Of a DNA stretch of 64,000 nucleotides, positions 25,878-34,762 are shown piece by piece. Where the stretch lies: positions 1 through 64,000 of the forward strand of contig NZ_CANNGP010000023.1 in the NCBI RefSeq assembly GCF_947504105.1. The letters are read 5' to 3'. The notes below the pieces were generated by a model. The model was not told where the DNA came from, searched no databases, and worked only from the letters and a program-made list of their open reading frames with translations. The translations under genes and the position numbers were made by a program. Position 1 is the first letter of the stretch. The number at the start of each line of letters is the position of its first letter. The DNA is from an uncultured Tateyamaria sp. (GTDB lineage: Bacteria; Pseudomonadota; Alphaproteobacteria; Rhodobacterales; Rhodobacteraceae).

Positions 25878-27400
25878 ACATCCTCACGCAGCTTGAATCG
25901 TTGGATCTTGCCCGTCGCCGTTTTGGGCAGGCTGTCCACGCACTCGACCCAACGCGGGTACTTCCACTTGCCCACGCGGTCCTTCACATGATCCTTCAGC
26001 ATCTCTTCCAACCCATCAGGCCGCACGCCATGGGGCACGACAAAGGCCTTGGGCTTGTCCAACCCATCCGCATCCTTCATCGCAACCACCGCGCATTCCA
26101 AAACGGACGCATGAGACGTAATCGCCTGCTCCACCTCGAAGGGGCTGACCCAGATGCCGGACACCTTGAACATGTCATCCGTCCGCCCGCAGTAGACATA
26201 TCGCCCGTCCGCGCGGCGCTCATATTTGTCGCCGGTTCGCGTCCATACGCCCTCAAATGTTTCGCGTGTTTTGTCGCGTTGGTTCCAATAGCCGCCCGCA
26301 GCAGAGGCCCCGTTGACCAGCAACTCGCCCACTTCGCCCGTACCAACATCCGCGCCATGCTCATCCACCAGCCGCACGTCATAGCCCGGCACAGGCACGC
26401 CTGAAGTGCCGTAAACAACATCATCCGGTGCATTCGACAGAAAGATATGCAGCATCTCGGTCGATCCAACCCCATCCAGGATCGGCACGCCGGTCAGCTT
26501 TTCCCATCGGGTGCCAACATCCTCCGGCAGCGCCTCTCCGGCAGAAATGCACCTGCGCAACGGCGCATCGGGCGTTCCTTCCGCCTCCATATGCGCAACC
26601 ATGGCCGCATAAAGCGTTGGCACGCCACAGAATACGGTCGGCTGTGCGTCGGCAATCACTTGTACCATCACATCCGGCGTGGGCCGCCCGCCAAAGATCA
26701 CAACGGTCGCCCCAACTGACATGGGAAAGGTCATCGCATTGCCCAGGCCATAGGCGAAAAAGAATTTGGCAGCGGAAAACACCACATCGTCTTCGCGCAC
26801 CTGCAAGACCTGCGCACCATAGGTGTCTGCCGTCGCCCGCAGCGCCGAATGGATGTGAGACACCCCCTTGGGCTGCCCGGTCGAGCCCGAGGAATAGAGC
26901 CAGAAGGCCGTCTCGTCGTCCTTGGCCTCAAACGGGTCAATCGGCCCGTCAGCCCTAGTCATGAAACTGTCGTAGGTCTCGGCCCCATCCCGGGCACCGC
27001 CAATCACCACGACCCGACGCAGGAACGGATTGTCCGCCAGAACAGGCGCCACAACCTTCCACAAAGCCTCAGAAACAATCAACATCGTGGCGCGACTGTC
27101 GCGCAGGATCGCGTCATAGACAGGGGTCGCCAGCAACGTGTTCAGGGGCACCGGAATGACCCCAGCCTTGAGCGCGCCCCAGAACAGGATCGGAAACTCG
27201 ATCTGGTCCAGCACCAGCATGGCAACCCGTTCCTCGGGCCGGATATCCGCCGCTAGAAACGCTGCCCCAGCGCGCCCTGATGCGTCAGCCAGCGCGCCAT
27301 ATGTCAGGCTGCGCCCTGTGCCGACCTCGCGAAAGGCAAGCTTGGCGCCCCGCCCCTCGGTGACATGTCGATCCACGAAATACGATGCCGCGTTTGCCAT
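25874..27400 (-). CDS. Benzoate-CoA ligase family protein
   Basis: The 508-residue adenylate-forming enzyme activates an aromatic acid with ATP and CoA. The AMP-binding motif is LYSSGSTGQPKGVSH; later motifs are VPTLYAAMV, LDGVGSTEMLHIFLSN, the hinge region RTGDKYERRADGRYVYCGR and the C-terminal catalytic Lys in LPKTATGKIQRFKLR. Length and the GSTEMLHIF motif agree with benzoate-CoA ligases that feed box pathways. It is followed by an alpha/beta hydrolase and then the box genes, and a TGCA-type operator lies 80 bases upstream. Confidence 0.93.
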   Translation of the reverse strand: MANAASYFVDRHVTEGRGAKLAFREVGTGRSLTYGALADASGRAGAAFLAADIRPEERVAMLVLDQIEFPILFWGALKAGVIPVPLNTLLATPVYDAILRDSRATMLIVSEALWKVVAPVLADNPFLRRVVVIGGARDGAETYDSFMTRADGPIDPFEAKDDETAFWLYSSGSTGQPKGVSHIHSALRATADTYGAQVLQVREDDVVFSAAKFFFAYGLGNAMTFPMSVGATVVIFGGRPTPDVMVQVIADAQPTVFCGVPTLYAAMVAHMEAEGTPDAPLRRCISAGEALPEDVGTRWEKLTGVPILDGVGSTEMLHIFLSNAPDDVVYGTSGVPVPGYDVRLVDEHGADVGTGEVGELLVNGASAAGGYWNQRDKTRETFEGVWTRTGDKYERRADGRYVYCGRTDDMFKVSGIWVSPFEVEQAITSHASVLECAVVAMKDADGLDKPKAFVVPHGVRPDGLEEMLKDHVKDRVGKWKYPRWVECVDSLPKTATGKIQRFKLREDV

Positions 27401-27479
27401 GCGTCCCCTCCCAAAGACTCATGAAGATGCTTTATCCTGCATCCCGCGCCCAATTGCCGCAACCGCCCGCCGGGCAGTG

Positions 27480-27493
27480 CGCAATTTACTGCA
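27480..27493. promoter_or_regulatory. Candidate BoxR operator upstream of the benzoate-CoA ligase gene
   Basis: CGCA-ATTTAC-TGCA differs from the site upstream of boxC (TGCA-CTTTAC-TGCA) only at two positions. As there, it overlaps the TAA of the upstream gene. Two such similar sites at two promoters in one island support a shared regulator, probably BoxR. Confidence 0.5.
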
Positions 27494-28358
27494 ACCCAAG
27501 CAAGCGTGCCGCATTATCCTTCAAGATACCGGGCCGCACCTCATCCTTGATGTCGATACTATCAAAATCGTTCAACCACCGCTCTGGCGCAATCATGGGC
27601 CAGTCCGACCCAAACAACATCTTCTTGCGCAGGATCGAGTTGCAGTATCGCACAAGGATCGGCGGAAAATACTTCGGCGACCAGCCGGACAGGTCGATAT
27701 AGACATTCGGCTTGTGCTGCGCGACGGCCAACGCCTCTTCCTGCCAAGGGAATGACGGATGGGCCAGGATGATCTTCAGGTCAGGAAAATCCACAGCCAC
27801 ATCATCCATATACATCGGATTGGAATATTTCAGGCGCATCCCGTTGCCCCCGCGCATGCCCGAGCCCACACCCGTCTGGCCCGTATGAAACAGCGCAATC
27901 CCGCCCTCATCCTCGATCGCCCGGTAAAGGTCATAGGCCATGCGATCATTGGCATAGAACCCCTGCATGGTCGGATGAAACTTGAACCCCTTGATGCCAA
28001 AGTCGCGTATCAGTCGCTTGGCTTCGCGCACTCCCATCTTGCCCTTCCATGGGTCGATGCTGGCAAAAGGGATCAGGATATCGCTGTTCTCCGCTGCAAT
28101 CTCGGCGACCTCTTCATTGGCGTAACGGCGATAGCCCGTCTCCCGCTCTGCATCGACGGGAAAGATAACAGCGGCGATGTTCTGCGCCCGGTAATGGGCC
28201 GCCGTCTCCGGCACTGTCGGCGGATGTTTCCAAGGCGCACGGAAATACTCCGCCATGGTCGACTGCAATTCGTCGTAACCGTCATCCGCATGACACCCGC
28301 ACGGCTCTTCCGCATGGGTGTGGATGTCGATGGCGCGGATCTTTTTCAGATCAATCAT
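27486..28358 (-). CDS. Amidohydrolase-2 family protein
   Basis: A 290-residue TIM-barrel amidohydrolase of the ACMSD/4-oxalomesaconate-hydratase-like kind. Metal-site motifs are AIDIHTHAE at the N-terminus, KGFKFHPTMQG, ALFHTG, LAHPSFPW and FGSDWP at the C-terminus. In hydroxycinnamate clusters such proteins are thought to cleave or deacetylate a side-chain intermediate; that role here is inference. Its start overlaps the feruloyl-CoA synthase stop (ATGA), indicating a common transcript with the hydratase and regulator. Confidence 0.85.
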   Translation of the reverse strand: MIDLKKIRAIDIHTHAEEPCGCHADDGYDELQSTMAEYFRAPWKHPPTVPETAAHYRAQNIAAVIFPVDAERETGYRRYANEEVAEIAAENSDILIPFASIDPWKGKMGVREAKRLIRDFGIKGFKFHPTMQGFYANDRMAYDLYRAIEDEGGIALFHTGQTGVGSGMRGGNGMRLKYSNPMYMDDVAVDFPDLKIILAHPSFPWQEEALAVAQHKPNVYIDLSGWSPKYFPPILVRYCNSILRKKMLFGSDWPMIAPERWLNDFDSIDIKDEVRPGILKDNAARLLGLQ

Positions 28359-30127
28359 AGAACAATACTCGCAGGGTCGTTGTCGTCATAAAGCCGGTCC
28401 ACCAGATGGGCCCGGCGCTCCAGCAGCTTGGCAAAATTGAGGTTGCCCTTGGCCGTCACCTCACCCGCCCCGATGTCAGGCAGCTCCGCCATGACCAGGG
28501 CGCGCGCCACAACGCGGGCGGACCCTGAGACGGCTTCAGATTGAGCATAAATACGCTGGCATATGTTACGTGATGCTGCGCAGCATAGCGCACCGTTGAC
28601 AGCCACTCCGTCCATCGCATCGGGCCCTGGAACCACCAACATCCCGACCTCATCTCGTCCAGCCCCACAGATCACCACGTCCCGTGCCAGCGGGCCAAGC
28701 AGCGCCAGCATCTCCAACCGGATTTGCGCCGCCTGCACCCATGTTCCTGTGCTCAGCTTGAAGTCTTCGGACAACCGCCCATCAAAGCGCAAGCCCTTGG
28801 CCATGTCGTCTCGGTCAGCAAAACGCATCGCATCTCCCGTGATAAAAAAGCCTTCATCATCAAATGCTTCTTCGGTTTTCTCAGGGGCATCGTAGTAGCC
28901 AGAGAACACGTTGCCCCCTTTCACCCGCACATCCATGCGCCCCGTTCCATCGTCAATCAGCTTCACGGTCACACCCGTCATCGGCACGCCCACAATGCCC
29001 GCCCCCTTGGCCGGCACGTGCTGCAACAGCGCGGCGGGTGCCGTCTCGGTCAGGCCCCAGCTTGACGTGATCAACGGCATCCGCCCAGCCGTTTCAATTG
29101 CCATACGCTCAAGTATGTTCCACGTCTCCTGTGGCAGCGATGCCCCGGCATAAAAGATCATGTCGAGGTCACGGAAATACGTCTCGCGCAGCGCCGCATC
29201 TGCTTCCATCGCTGTCACCAACTGCGCAAAGCCAACCGGCACGTTGAACGATATCGTCCCTGACACCCGCCCCAAATTCTCAACCGTCCGGCCAAACCTG
29301 GCCGGGATCGGCGCGCCATCATCAATGTACAGCGTGCCCCCATTCGCCAGCACCAGATTGAAGTTGTGCGAGCCGCCAAACACATGGTTCCACGGCAGCC
29401 AATCCACCAACACCGGCGGGCGGGTAGAAACAAACGGCAAACCATCCCGGATCTGCGCCTGATTGGTGGTCATCATGCCATGGGTTGTCACCACGGCCTT
29501 GGGGTCGGATGTAGAGCCGGAGGTCAAAAGCAGCTTCGCCACGCTTCCGGGCCCAACACTGGCATGGGCCGCATCCACATCCGCCGGCCCGGTCAAACCA
29601 TCCAATGCAGCCGCACGTCCAGACACCACATGCGACACCAGCTTGGGGCAGTCAAACACATCCAGCGCAGGGCCAAACGCGTCATCATCGGCGGCATAGA
29701 CCAGCGCGGGCTGCACCAGGTCGCGCACATATTCCAGCCGTCCCCGCGCCGCCGGGATCAGACTGTACTGCGCGGCTACAGGCGCAGTCACCAGCCCAAC
29801 ATATTGCGCGGCCAGCGTCAGCAAAGCATGGTTAACCGAATTGCCCGACAGGATCAGGATCGGCCCATCAACCCCACGCGCCAAAAGCCCAGCGGCCAGA
29901 TCACGCACCCGCGTAAGCGCCTCACCATAAGTTACTGTATTCCACCCAGCCCCCGATCGCTCAGCCAGAAACATAGCATCCGGTGTCTGCGCCGCCCATC
30001 GATCCAGCCACACGCCCGTAGAGCGATCGACAGCAGACATCTCGTATCCGGACCGCAACAGGATCGACCCATCGGCACGATCCTCCCGCACCACCTTGTG
30101 CGGCCGCAGGTCCAGATGATCCGTCAC
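28355..30127 (-). CDS. Feruloyl-CoA synthase-like ligase
   Basis: The 590-residue AMP-forming ligase activates hydroxycinnamic acids such as ferulate to CoA esters. The AMP-binding motif is LLTSGSTSDPKAVVTTH; other landmarks are DWLPWNHVFGGSHNFN, TSSWGLTETAPAALLQH, and AEVTAKGNLN-type C-terminus (GEVTAKGNLNFAK). Both DWLPWNHTFGG-type and long length are typical of Fcs proteins. It overlaps both the MarR gene upstream and the amidohydrolase downstream by ATGA, so the block is one tightly coupled operon. Confidence 0.92.
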   Translation of the reverse strand: MTDHLDLRPHKVVREDRADGSILLRSGYEMSAVDRSTGVWLDRWAAQTPDAMFLAERSGAGWNTVTYGEALTRVRDLAAGLLARGVDGPILILSGNSVNHALLTLAAQYVGLVTAPVAAQYSLIPAARGRLEYVRDLVQPALVYAADDDAFGPALDVFDCPKLVSHVVSGRAAALDGLTGPADVDAAHASVGPGSVAKLLLTSGSTSDPKAVVTTHGMMTTNQAQIRDGLPFVSTRPPVLVDWLPWNHVFGGSHNFNLVLANGGTLYIDDGAPIPARFGRTVENLGRVSGTISFNVPVGFAQLVTAMEADAALRETYFRDLDMIFYAGASLPQETWNILERMAIETAGRMPLITSSWGLTETAPAALLQHVPAKGAGIVGVPMTGVTVKLIDDGTGRMDVRVKGGNVFSGYYDAPEKTEEAFDDEGFFITGDAMRFADRDDMAKGLRFDGRLSEDFKLSTGTWVQAAQIRLEMLALLGPLARDVVICGAGRDEVGMLVVPGPDAMDGVAVNGALCCAASRNICQRIYAQSEAVSGSARVVARALVMAELPDIGAGEVTAKGNLNFAKLLERRAHLVDRLYDDNDPASIVL

Positions 30128-30582
30128 CCCTGCCCCTCGATCCGCATCAGCGCTTTCTTCACGGCAGCAATCTCGACCTCGCGCAGCCCGTCCAGCATAC
30201 GCCGATCATGCGCACGCACCGCCGCCCGCGCCTTTTCGTAGACCTGCCGCCCCGCCAACGTGCACTGCAAGGCATAGGCCCGGCGGTCCGTCTCGCTCGG
30301 GGCACGCGTCACCCATCCCGCCTCTTCCAGCTGATCCACATAAACCACCACATTCGCCCGCTCCACGGACAGCGCCTCGGCCAACTGACTAGGGCGCAGG
30401 CCCGGGTTCTCAACAATCATCGACAGGGCGGAAAAGGTCAGCATGCGCAGCCCGAACGGTTCCAACGTCCGTGCCAGATCCGCCTGCAACACGTTAAACG
30501 CCCGCTTCATGTTATAACCGACAAAGTCGCGCAGCGCCGCGTCCGACGCGCCACCCCCGGGCTTCTCCTTTGGCTTTTCCAT
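30124..30582 (-). CDS. MarR-family regulator of the hydroxycinnamate operon
   Basis: A 152-residue winged-helix protein with FGLRMLTFSALSMIVENPGLRPSQLAEALSVERANVVVYVDQLEEAGWVTR and the wing SETDRRAYALQ. MarR proteins in such clusters (CouR, FerR, HcaR types) repress until a hydroxycinnamoyl-CoA binds. ATG 30582 is chosen because it overlaps the upstream hydratase stop; a GTG one codon earlier is possible. Palindromes that fit a MarR site are at 31356 and, imperfectly, at 34696 and 25001. Confidence 0.9.
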   Translation of the reverse strand: MEKPKEKPGGGASDAALRDFVGYNMKRAFNVLQADLARTLEPFGLRMLTFSALSMIVENPGLRPSQLAEALSVERANVVVYVDQLEEAGWVTRAPSETDRRAYALQCTLAGRQVYEKARAAVRAHDRRMLDGLREVEIAAVKKALMRIEGQG

Positions 30583-31343
30583 CACCGGAACCTCGGGCTG
30601 CGTTTTTCAAGAAATGCCGCCAAACCTTCGGCAGCATCGGGCGAGGCCTGCGACAACGCCGTGGCAAGGCTTTCGACAAACAGCCCGTCCTGCCGCGACA
30701 TGTCTGCAATCCGCGCAATCCCCTGGATCATCATATAATTCGACAGCGGCGCATTCCCGGCAATCTGCGCAGCAATTTCCATCGCGCGGAGCAAAGCCTC
30801 TCCGGCCCCAACCGCGTAATGCGCCAACCCGAGCGCCACGGCCTCGTCGGTTCCATATTTGCGCCCGGTCAGCATCATTTCGGTCATCCGGTCCGGCCCC
30901 AGTATGCGACCAACGCGCACCGTCGCCCCGCCGCCCACAAAGATGCCGCGCCGCCCCTCAGGCAGCTGAAAAATGCACTCCGGCTCGGCAATGCGCACAT
31001 GGGTCGACGTGGCCAGTTCCAGCCCCCCGCCAATCACCGCACCGGTCATGGCCGACACGACAGGCAGCCCGCTGCCCTGCACTTTGTCCATCACCGCATG
31101 CCACCCGCGCGAATGGTGCAATGTGCCCTCGGCATCGCGCGCCACATGCTCCGACAGGTCCAGACCAGCACAGTAGTGCCCGCCCGCCCCGGTGATGACC
31201 GCAACACGCACCCCTTCTGGCGGTGCGGAAAAGAACGCATCAATCTCGGCCAGAAGCCCGTCCGACATGGCGTTGCGCTTGTCCGGGCGATTCAGCGTCA
31301 GGACAGCAATCGCCTCTTGAACATCCACCAATAAATCCGGCAT
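30582..31343 (-). CDS. Enoyl-CoA hydratase/isomerase family protein
   Basis: This 253-residue crotonase-fold protein has AVLTLNRPDKRNAMSDGL, the oxyanion segments HYCAGLDLSEH and SAMTGAVIGGGLELATS, and FQLPEGRRGIFVGGGAT. Next to a feruloyl-CoA synthase it most likely hydrates feruloyl-/coumaroyl-CoA, either as hydratase-lyase giving an aromatic aldehyde or as the first step of a beta-oxidative route. Which of the two cannot be told from sequence. No vanillin-type aldehyde dehydrogenase is in the window. A perfect palindrome lies 13 bases before its start. Confidence 0.88.
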   Translation of the reverse strand: MPDLLVDVQEAIAVLTLNRPDKRNAMSDGLLAEIDAFFSAPPEGVRVAVITGAGGHYCAGLDLSEHVARDAEGTLHHSRGWHAVMDKVQGSGLPVVSAMTGAVIGGGLELATSTHVRIAEPECIFQLPEGRRGIFVGGGATVRVGRILGPDRMTEMMLTGRKYGTDEAVALGLAHYAVGAGEALLRAMEIAAQIAGNAPLSNYMMIQGIARIADMSRQDGLFVESLATALSQASPDAAEGLAAFLEKRSPRFR

Positions 31344-31355
31344 GCACGCCCCTTT

Positions 31356-31372
31356 AGTTATGCTACATAACT
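31356..31372. promoter_or_regulatory. Palindromic MarR-type operator
   Basis: AGTTATG-CTA-CATAACT is a perfect 7+3+7 inverted repeat 13 bases upstream of the first gene of the hydroxycinnamate operon, whose second gene encodes a MarR regulator. Autoregulation is the simple reading. Confidence 0.7.
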
Positions 31373-31483
31373 ACCCAAACACAGCTCACCCGATTCCAGC
31401 AAGCCTGCCGTTGACGGTCCATTAAGGTTAACGTACCGCGCGCGCCCTTAACCCCGCTCGACACACTGAAACCGCCCAAACCG

Positions 31484-31511
31484 GTGTACGGGGGGTGCAC
31501 AGGGGGTGTAC
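31484..31511. repeat. Three 11-bp-phased GTRYAC repeats
   Basis: GTGTAC (31484), GTGCAC (31495) and GTGTAC (31506) are spaced exactly 11 bases apart within a G-rich context (GGGTGTACGG). The array lies between the end of dctM and the hydroxycinnamate operon, about 140 bases upstream of the latter. Its role is unknown. Confidence 0.5.
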
Positions 31512-31600
31512 GCATGGTGACGGACCCATCCCCCTTGTTTTCATGGCGTTAACACCCGTGTCAGGGAAAACCCGTCGCTCAGACCATCGAACGTTGCGCA

Positions 31601-32953
31601 TCAGGGGATCAGGAACAGCGTGATCGCCGGGAAAGCAACCAGCAGAATCACCCGGAAAATGTCGGATCCCACAAAGAACATGACGGCCTTGTAGGTCTCG
31701 GTCATCGGCGTCTCCCGGTCCATCGCGTTGATGATGAATAGGTTCATGCCCACCGGCGGCGTGATCAATCCAACCTCCACCACGATCAGCACCAGAATGC
31801 CAAACCAGATCGCCACATGCTCGGGCGTCAGCCCGAAATCGAGGCCCGAGATGACGGGGAAAAAGATCGGCACCGTCAGCAGGATCATCGACAAGCTGTC
31901 CATCACGCAACCAAAGATCAGGTAGAACAGAAGGATGACGCTCAACACCAGAATGGGCGTAAATCCCTGGGACAAAACGAAATCGGCCAGCCATTGCGGT
32001 GCGCCGGACAGGGCGAGGAAGTTGTTGTAGAGCGACGCGCCCAACACGATGAAAAAGATCATGGCAGTGGTCTTCGCCGTTCCGATCAGCGCCTCTCCCA
32101 ACACCCGCCAGGTCAGGTTGCCGCTCATCAGTGCAACCAGCCCCGTGCCCGCAGCACCCACCGCAGCGCCTTCCGTCGGGGTGAACCACCCGGCATAGAT
32201 ACCGCCCACAACCAGTGCGAAAATCGCCAGAACCGGCCATGTCTCGGCCAGCGCCTTCCAGCGTTCTGCCATCGGCACCGCCGCGCGCGTGCCCGCACTG
32301 TCCGGGTACAAACGCACATAGATCGAGATGGTGATGACATAGCCAATGGCGGCCAGAATGCCCGGAATAAAGGCGGCAAGGAACAGCTTTGCAATGTTCT
32401 GCTCCGTGATGATCGCATAGATCACCAAGATCACCGATGGTGGGATCAGGATACCCAGCGTGCCGCCCGCAGCCAGGGTCGCGGTCGAGAACCCCCCTGA
32501 ATACCCGTATCTTTTCAGCTCCGGCAACGCCACGCGGCTCATCGTGGCCGCAGTCGCCAGTGACGATCCGCATATCGCACCAAAGCCGGCGCAAGCCCCC
32601 ACAGATGCCATCGCAACCCCACCGCGGCGGTGGCCCAGGAAGCTCTCTGCCGCTTTGAACAGGGCAGTCGACATGCCCGACAGGGTTGCGAACTGCCCCA
32701 TCAGCAGAAACATCGGTATGATGGTTAACGAGTAGTTAGAGAATGTGGTGTATGTCTCGGATTTCAGTTTGGCGAGGATCGGCGTCGGGTTGCCGTTCAT
32801 CGCGAATATCCAGCCCAGCAGGCCCATCAGGAACATGGCCAATCCAATGGGCGCCCGCAAAAAAATCAGGCCCAGCAAAATGGGGAACGACCAGAACCCA
32901 AGCTCCAGCCGGGTCAAGCCCAGAAATTGGACAATCTCGCGAATCCAGTCCAT
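31601..32953 (-). CDS. TRAP transporter large permease, DctM family
   Basis: A 450-residue inner-membrane protein with about 12 hydrophobic segments, including GLIFLRAPIGLAMFLMGLLGW, the conserved PPSVILVIYAI, GAAVGAAGTGLVAL and LITPPVGMNLF. It is the ion-coupled transport subunit of a TRAP system. The gene follows dctQ by six bases. In this position, before aromatic catabolic genes, it likely imports hydroxycinnamates or benzoates, as TarPQM does in Rhodopseudomonas; that substrate assignment is inference from context. Confidence 0.93.
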   Translation of the reverse strand: MDWIREIVQFLGLTRLELGFWSFPILLGLIFLRAPIGLAMFLMGLLGWIFAMNGNPTPILAKLKSETYTTFSNYSLTIIPMFLLMGQFATLSGMSTALFKAAESFLGHRRGGVAMASVGACAGFGAICGSSLATAATMSRVALPELKRYGYSGGFSTATLAAGGTLGILIPPSVILVIYAIITEQNIAKLFLAAFIPGILAAIGYVITISIYVRLYPDSAGTRAAVPMAERWKALAETWPVLAIFALVVGGIYAGWFTPTEGAAVGAAGTGLVALMSGNLTWRVLGEALIGTAKTTAMIFFIVLGASLYNNFLALSGAPQWLADFVLSQGFTPILVLSVILLFYLIFGCVMDSLSMILLTVPIFFPVISGLDFGLTPEHVAIWFGILVLIVVEVGLITPPVGMNLFIINAMDRETPMTETYKAVMFFVGSDIFRVILLVAFPAITLFLIP

Positions 32954-32959
32954 GTGCCG

Positions 32960-33526
32960 TTAACCCTCTGGCAAGATTTGGCGATCCGTCGCGGCTTCGA
33001 CCAGCCGCGCCCAGGCGCAGTAAACAGCCGTCAGGCTCGCAATGGTCGCAGCACCCACGCTTGCCGCATAGGCCCACCAGACCGGAAACTGCAGGAACAG
33101 CGTCGTCTCGCCATTGCCCAGATAGCGCAGCATGCCTTCGTACAAACGCAAGGCGATGAACACGATGACAGCGGCCAGCACCACCTCCCAAAAGGCGCGC
33201 AACCAGCCCAATGGGCGGCGCGGCATGGCCGAGGTGAACACATCCACAGTCGCGTGATTGCCATAGAATTGGCAGACCGGAAAGAACGCGAAAATGGCAA
33301 AGGCAACGCCCGCTTCGGTCAGCTCGTAGGTGCCGTTGATCTCGTCCACGCCGGACGCAACCAGCCACTCGCCCAGCGACACCAGCCAACCATCGGCCAT
33401 GGAATGCCCCAGCTTGGACAGCTCGCGCCCGATGATGGACAGGGTGGTCAACAGGATCAAAACCAGCAGAACGATCCCCCCGATCACCGCCGACATCCGC
33501 GACAGCCATTTCACCACCTCGTGCAT
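32960..33526 (-). CDS. TRAP transporter small permease, DctQ family
   Basis: A 188-residue membrane protein with four hydrophobic segments (IGGIVLLVLILLTTLSIIGRE, FFPVCQFYG region, EVVLAAVIVFIALRLYEG and SVGAATIASLTAVYCAW). The pattern IIGRELSKLGHS after the first segment is typical of DctQ. It pairs with DctM in the membrane and lies between dctP and dctM in the usual order. Confidence 0.92.
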   Translation of the reverse strand: MHEVVKWLSRMSAVIGGIVLLVLILLTTLSIIGRELSKLGHSMADGWLVSLGEWLVASGVDEINGTYELTEAGVAFAIFAFFPVCQFYGNHATVDVFTSAMPRRPLGWLRAFWEVVLAAVIVFIALRLYEGMLRYLGNGETTLFLQFPVWWAYAASVGAATIASLTAVYCAWARLVEAATDRQILPEG

Positions 33527-33598
33527 ATCCGCCTCATTTTATTGGAAAATCGGGCCGCAGCATCTCTGCCACGGCCCGATTTCAAAGGTTAAAAAGGA

Positions 33599-34636
33599 TC
33601 AGCCTTCGTAGGCATCCATCAGCGCGCGCGCTTCATCGATCAGGGCCTGACCGTCGATGCCTTTGCTTTCCATATCAGCCACCCACTCGTCATAGATGGG
33701 TTGGGCCGCGGCACGCCATGCCTCCAGATCATCGCCAGACACGGTCACGATGCTATTGCCATTGTCCACCGCTGCCTGACGGGCAGGACCATCTGAATCC
33801 GCCTGCGTCCCACCAGCAAAGATGCTGAACTCTAGACCGGAGTTGTCATCAATGACCTTCTGCAGATCGGCAGGCAGCGACTCGTAGCGATCCTTATTCA
33901 TCGCCAGCACAAAAGTCAGCGTATACAGGGCGTTACCTTCGAACTCGGTGTGATTTCCCACCAGCTCCGGCACCTTCAACGCGGCAGTCACCTCCCACGG
34001 AATGGTCGTGCCGTCGATCACACCCTTGCTCAGCCCTTCGGGCACCGCAGGAACGGGCATGCCAACGGGGGTAGACCCCATCTTTTCAAGCAGGCTGTTC
34101 ACGGTGCGCGACCCGCCGCGGATCTTCAGACCCGCCATGTCTGCGGGCGTTTTCACTTCCTTGTTCACATGGATCATGCCCGGTCCGTGCACCCATGTTC
34201 CCAGGATGTGCACGTCCTTGAACTCTGTATCTTTCATATGTTTTTCAAACATTTGCCAGTAGGCGGATGACATTGCACGGGCGTCCGTCATCATGAAGGG
34301 CAGCTCGAACACCTCCGTGCTGGGATACCGTCCCGGAGTGTACCCAACCACCGTCCAGACGATATCGGCCACACCATCAATGGCCTGATCCATCAGCTCT
34401 GGCGGACGACCTCCAAGCTGCATCGACGGATAGCGATCCACTTTGATGCGGCCGTCCGAGGCGGCCTCAACATTGTCGGCCCAGACATCTAGCACCAGCT
34501 TGGGCACGTTGGCTTGTGCGGGCAGGAACTGGTGCAGGTTCAGTGTAACCTCTTGCGCCAGCGCGGCAGTGCCGGACCCGATGGCGAACGCCGCGGCGCC
34601 CACCATGTTCAGAAACAATTTGCGTGTGAGTGACAT
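33599..34636 (-). CDS. TRAP transporter substrate-binding protein, DctP family
   Basis: A 345-residue periplasmic protein with signal peptide (MSLTRKLFLNMVGAAAFAIG...ALA). Conserved features are LNLHQFLPAQANVPKLVLD, GRIKVDRYPSMQLGG, the ligand-carboxylate Arg in GLKIRGGSRTVNSLLEKMGSTPVGMPVPAVPEGLSKGVIDGTTIPW. Ligand is not given by sequence; the neighbours suggest aromatic acids. A sequence resembling the MarR palindrome (GTTATG-CAA-CGCAAC) lies about 60 bases upstream of its start. Confidence 0.92.
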   Translation of the reverse strand: MSLTRKLFLNMVGAAAFAIGSGTAALAQEVTLNLHQFLPAQANVPKLVLDVWADNVEAASDGRIKVDRYPSMQLGGRPPELMDQAIDGVADIVWTVVGYTPGRYPSTEVFELPFMMTDARAMSSAYWQMFEKHMKDTEFKDVHILGTWVHGPGMIHVNKEVKTPADMAGLKIRGGSRTVNSLLEKMGSTPVGMPVPAVPEGLSKGVIDGTTIPWEVTAALKVPELVGNHTEFEGNALYTLTFVLAMNKDRYESLPADLQKVIDDNSGLEFSIFAGGTQADSDGPARQAAVDNGNSIVTVSGDDLEAWRAAAQPIYDEWVADMESKGIDGQALIDEARALMDAYEG

Positions 34637-34695
34637 GAATTTCCTCCCTTATCCGGTCGGGCACGTGCGGCCTGACTCGCTCTTCCAGAGAGATT

Positions 34696-34711
34696 GTTAT
34701 GCAACGCAACT
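34696..34711. promoter_or_regulatory. Imperfect MarR-type site upstream of dctP
   Basis: GTTATG-CAA-CGCAACT matches the operator at 31356 in its left half and most of the right half (CATAACT versus CGCAACT). It lies 60 bases before dctP, which would put the transporter under the same regulator as the ligase operon. Confidence 0.4.
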
Positions 34712-34762
34712 AAATCTGTCACCCGCCTTTGTAACTATATCGCCGCTTTTGGCCGATGCCTG

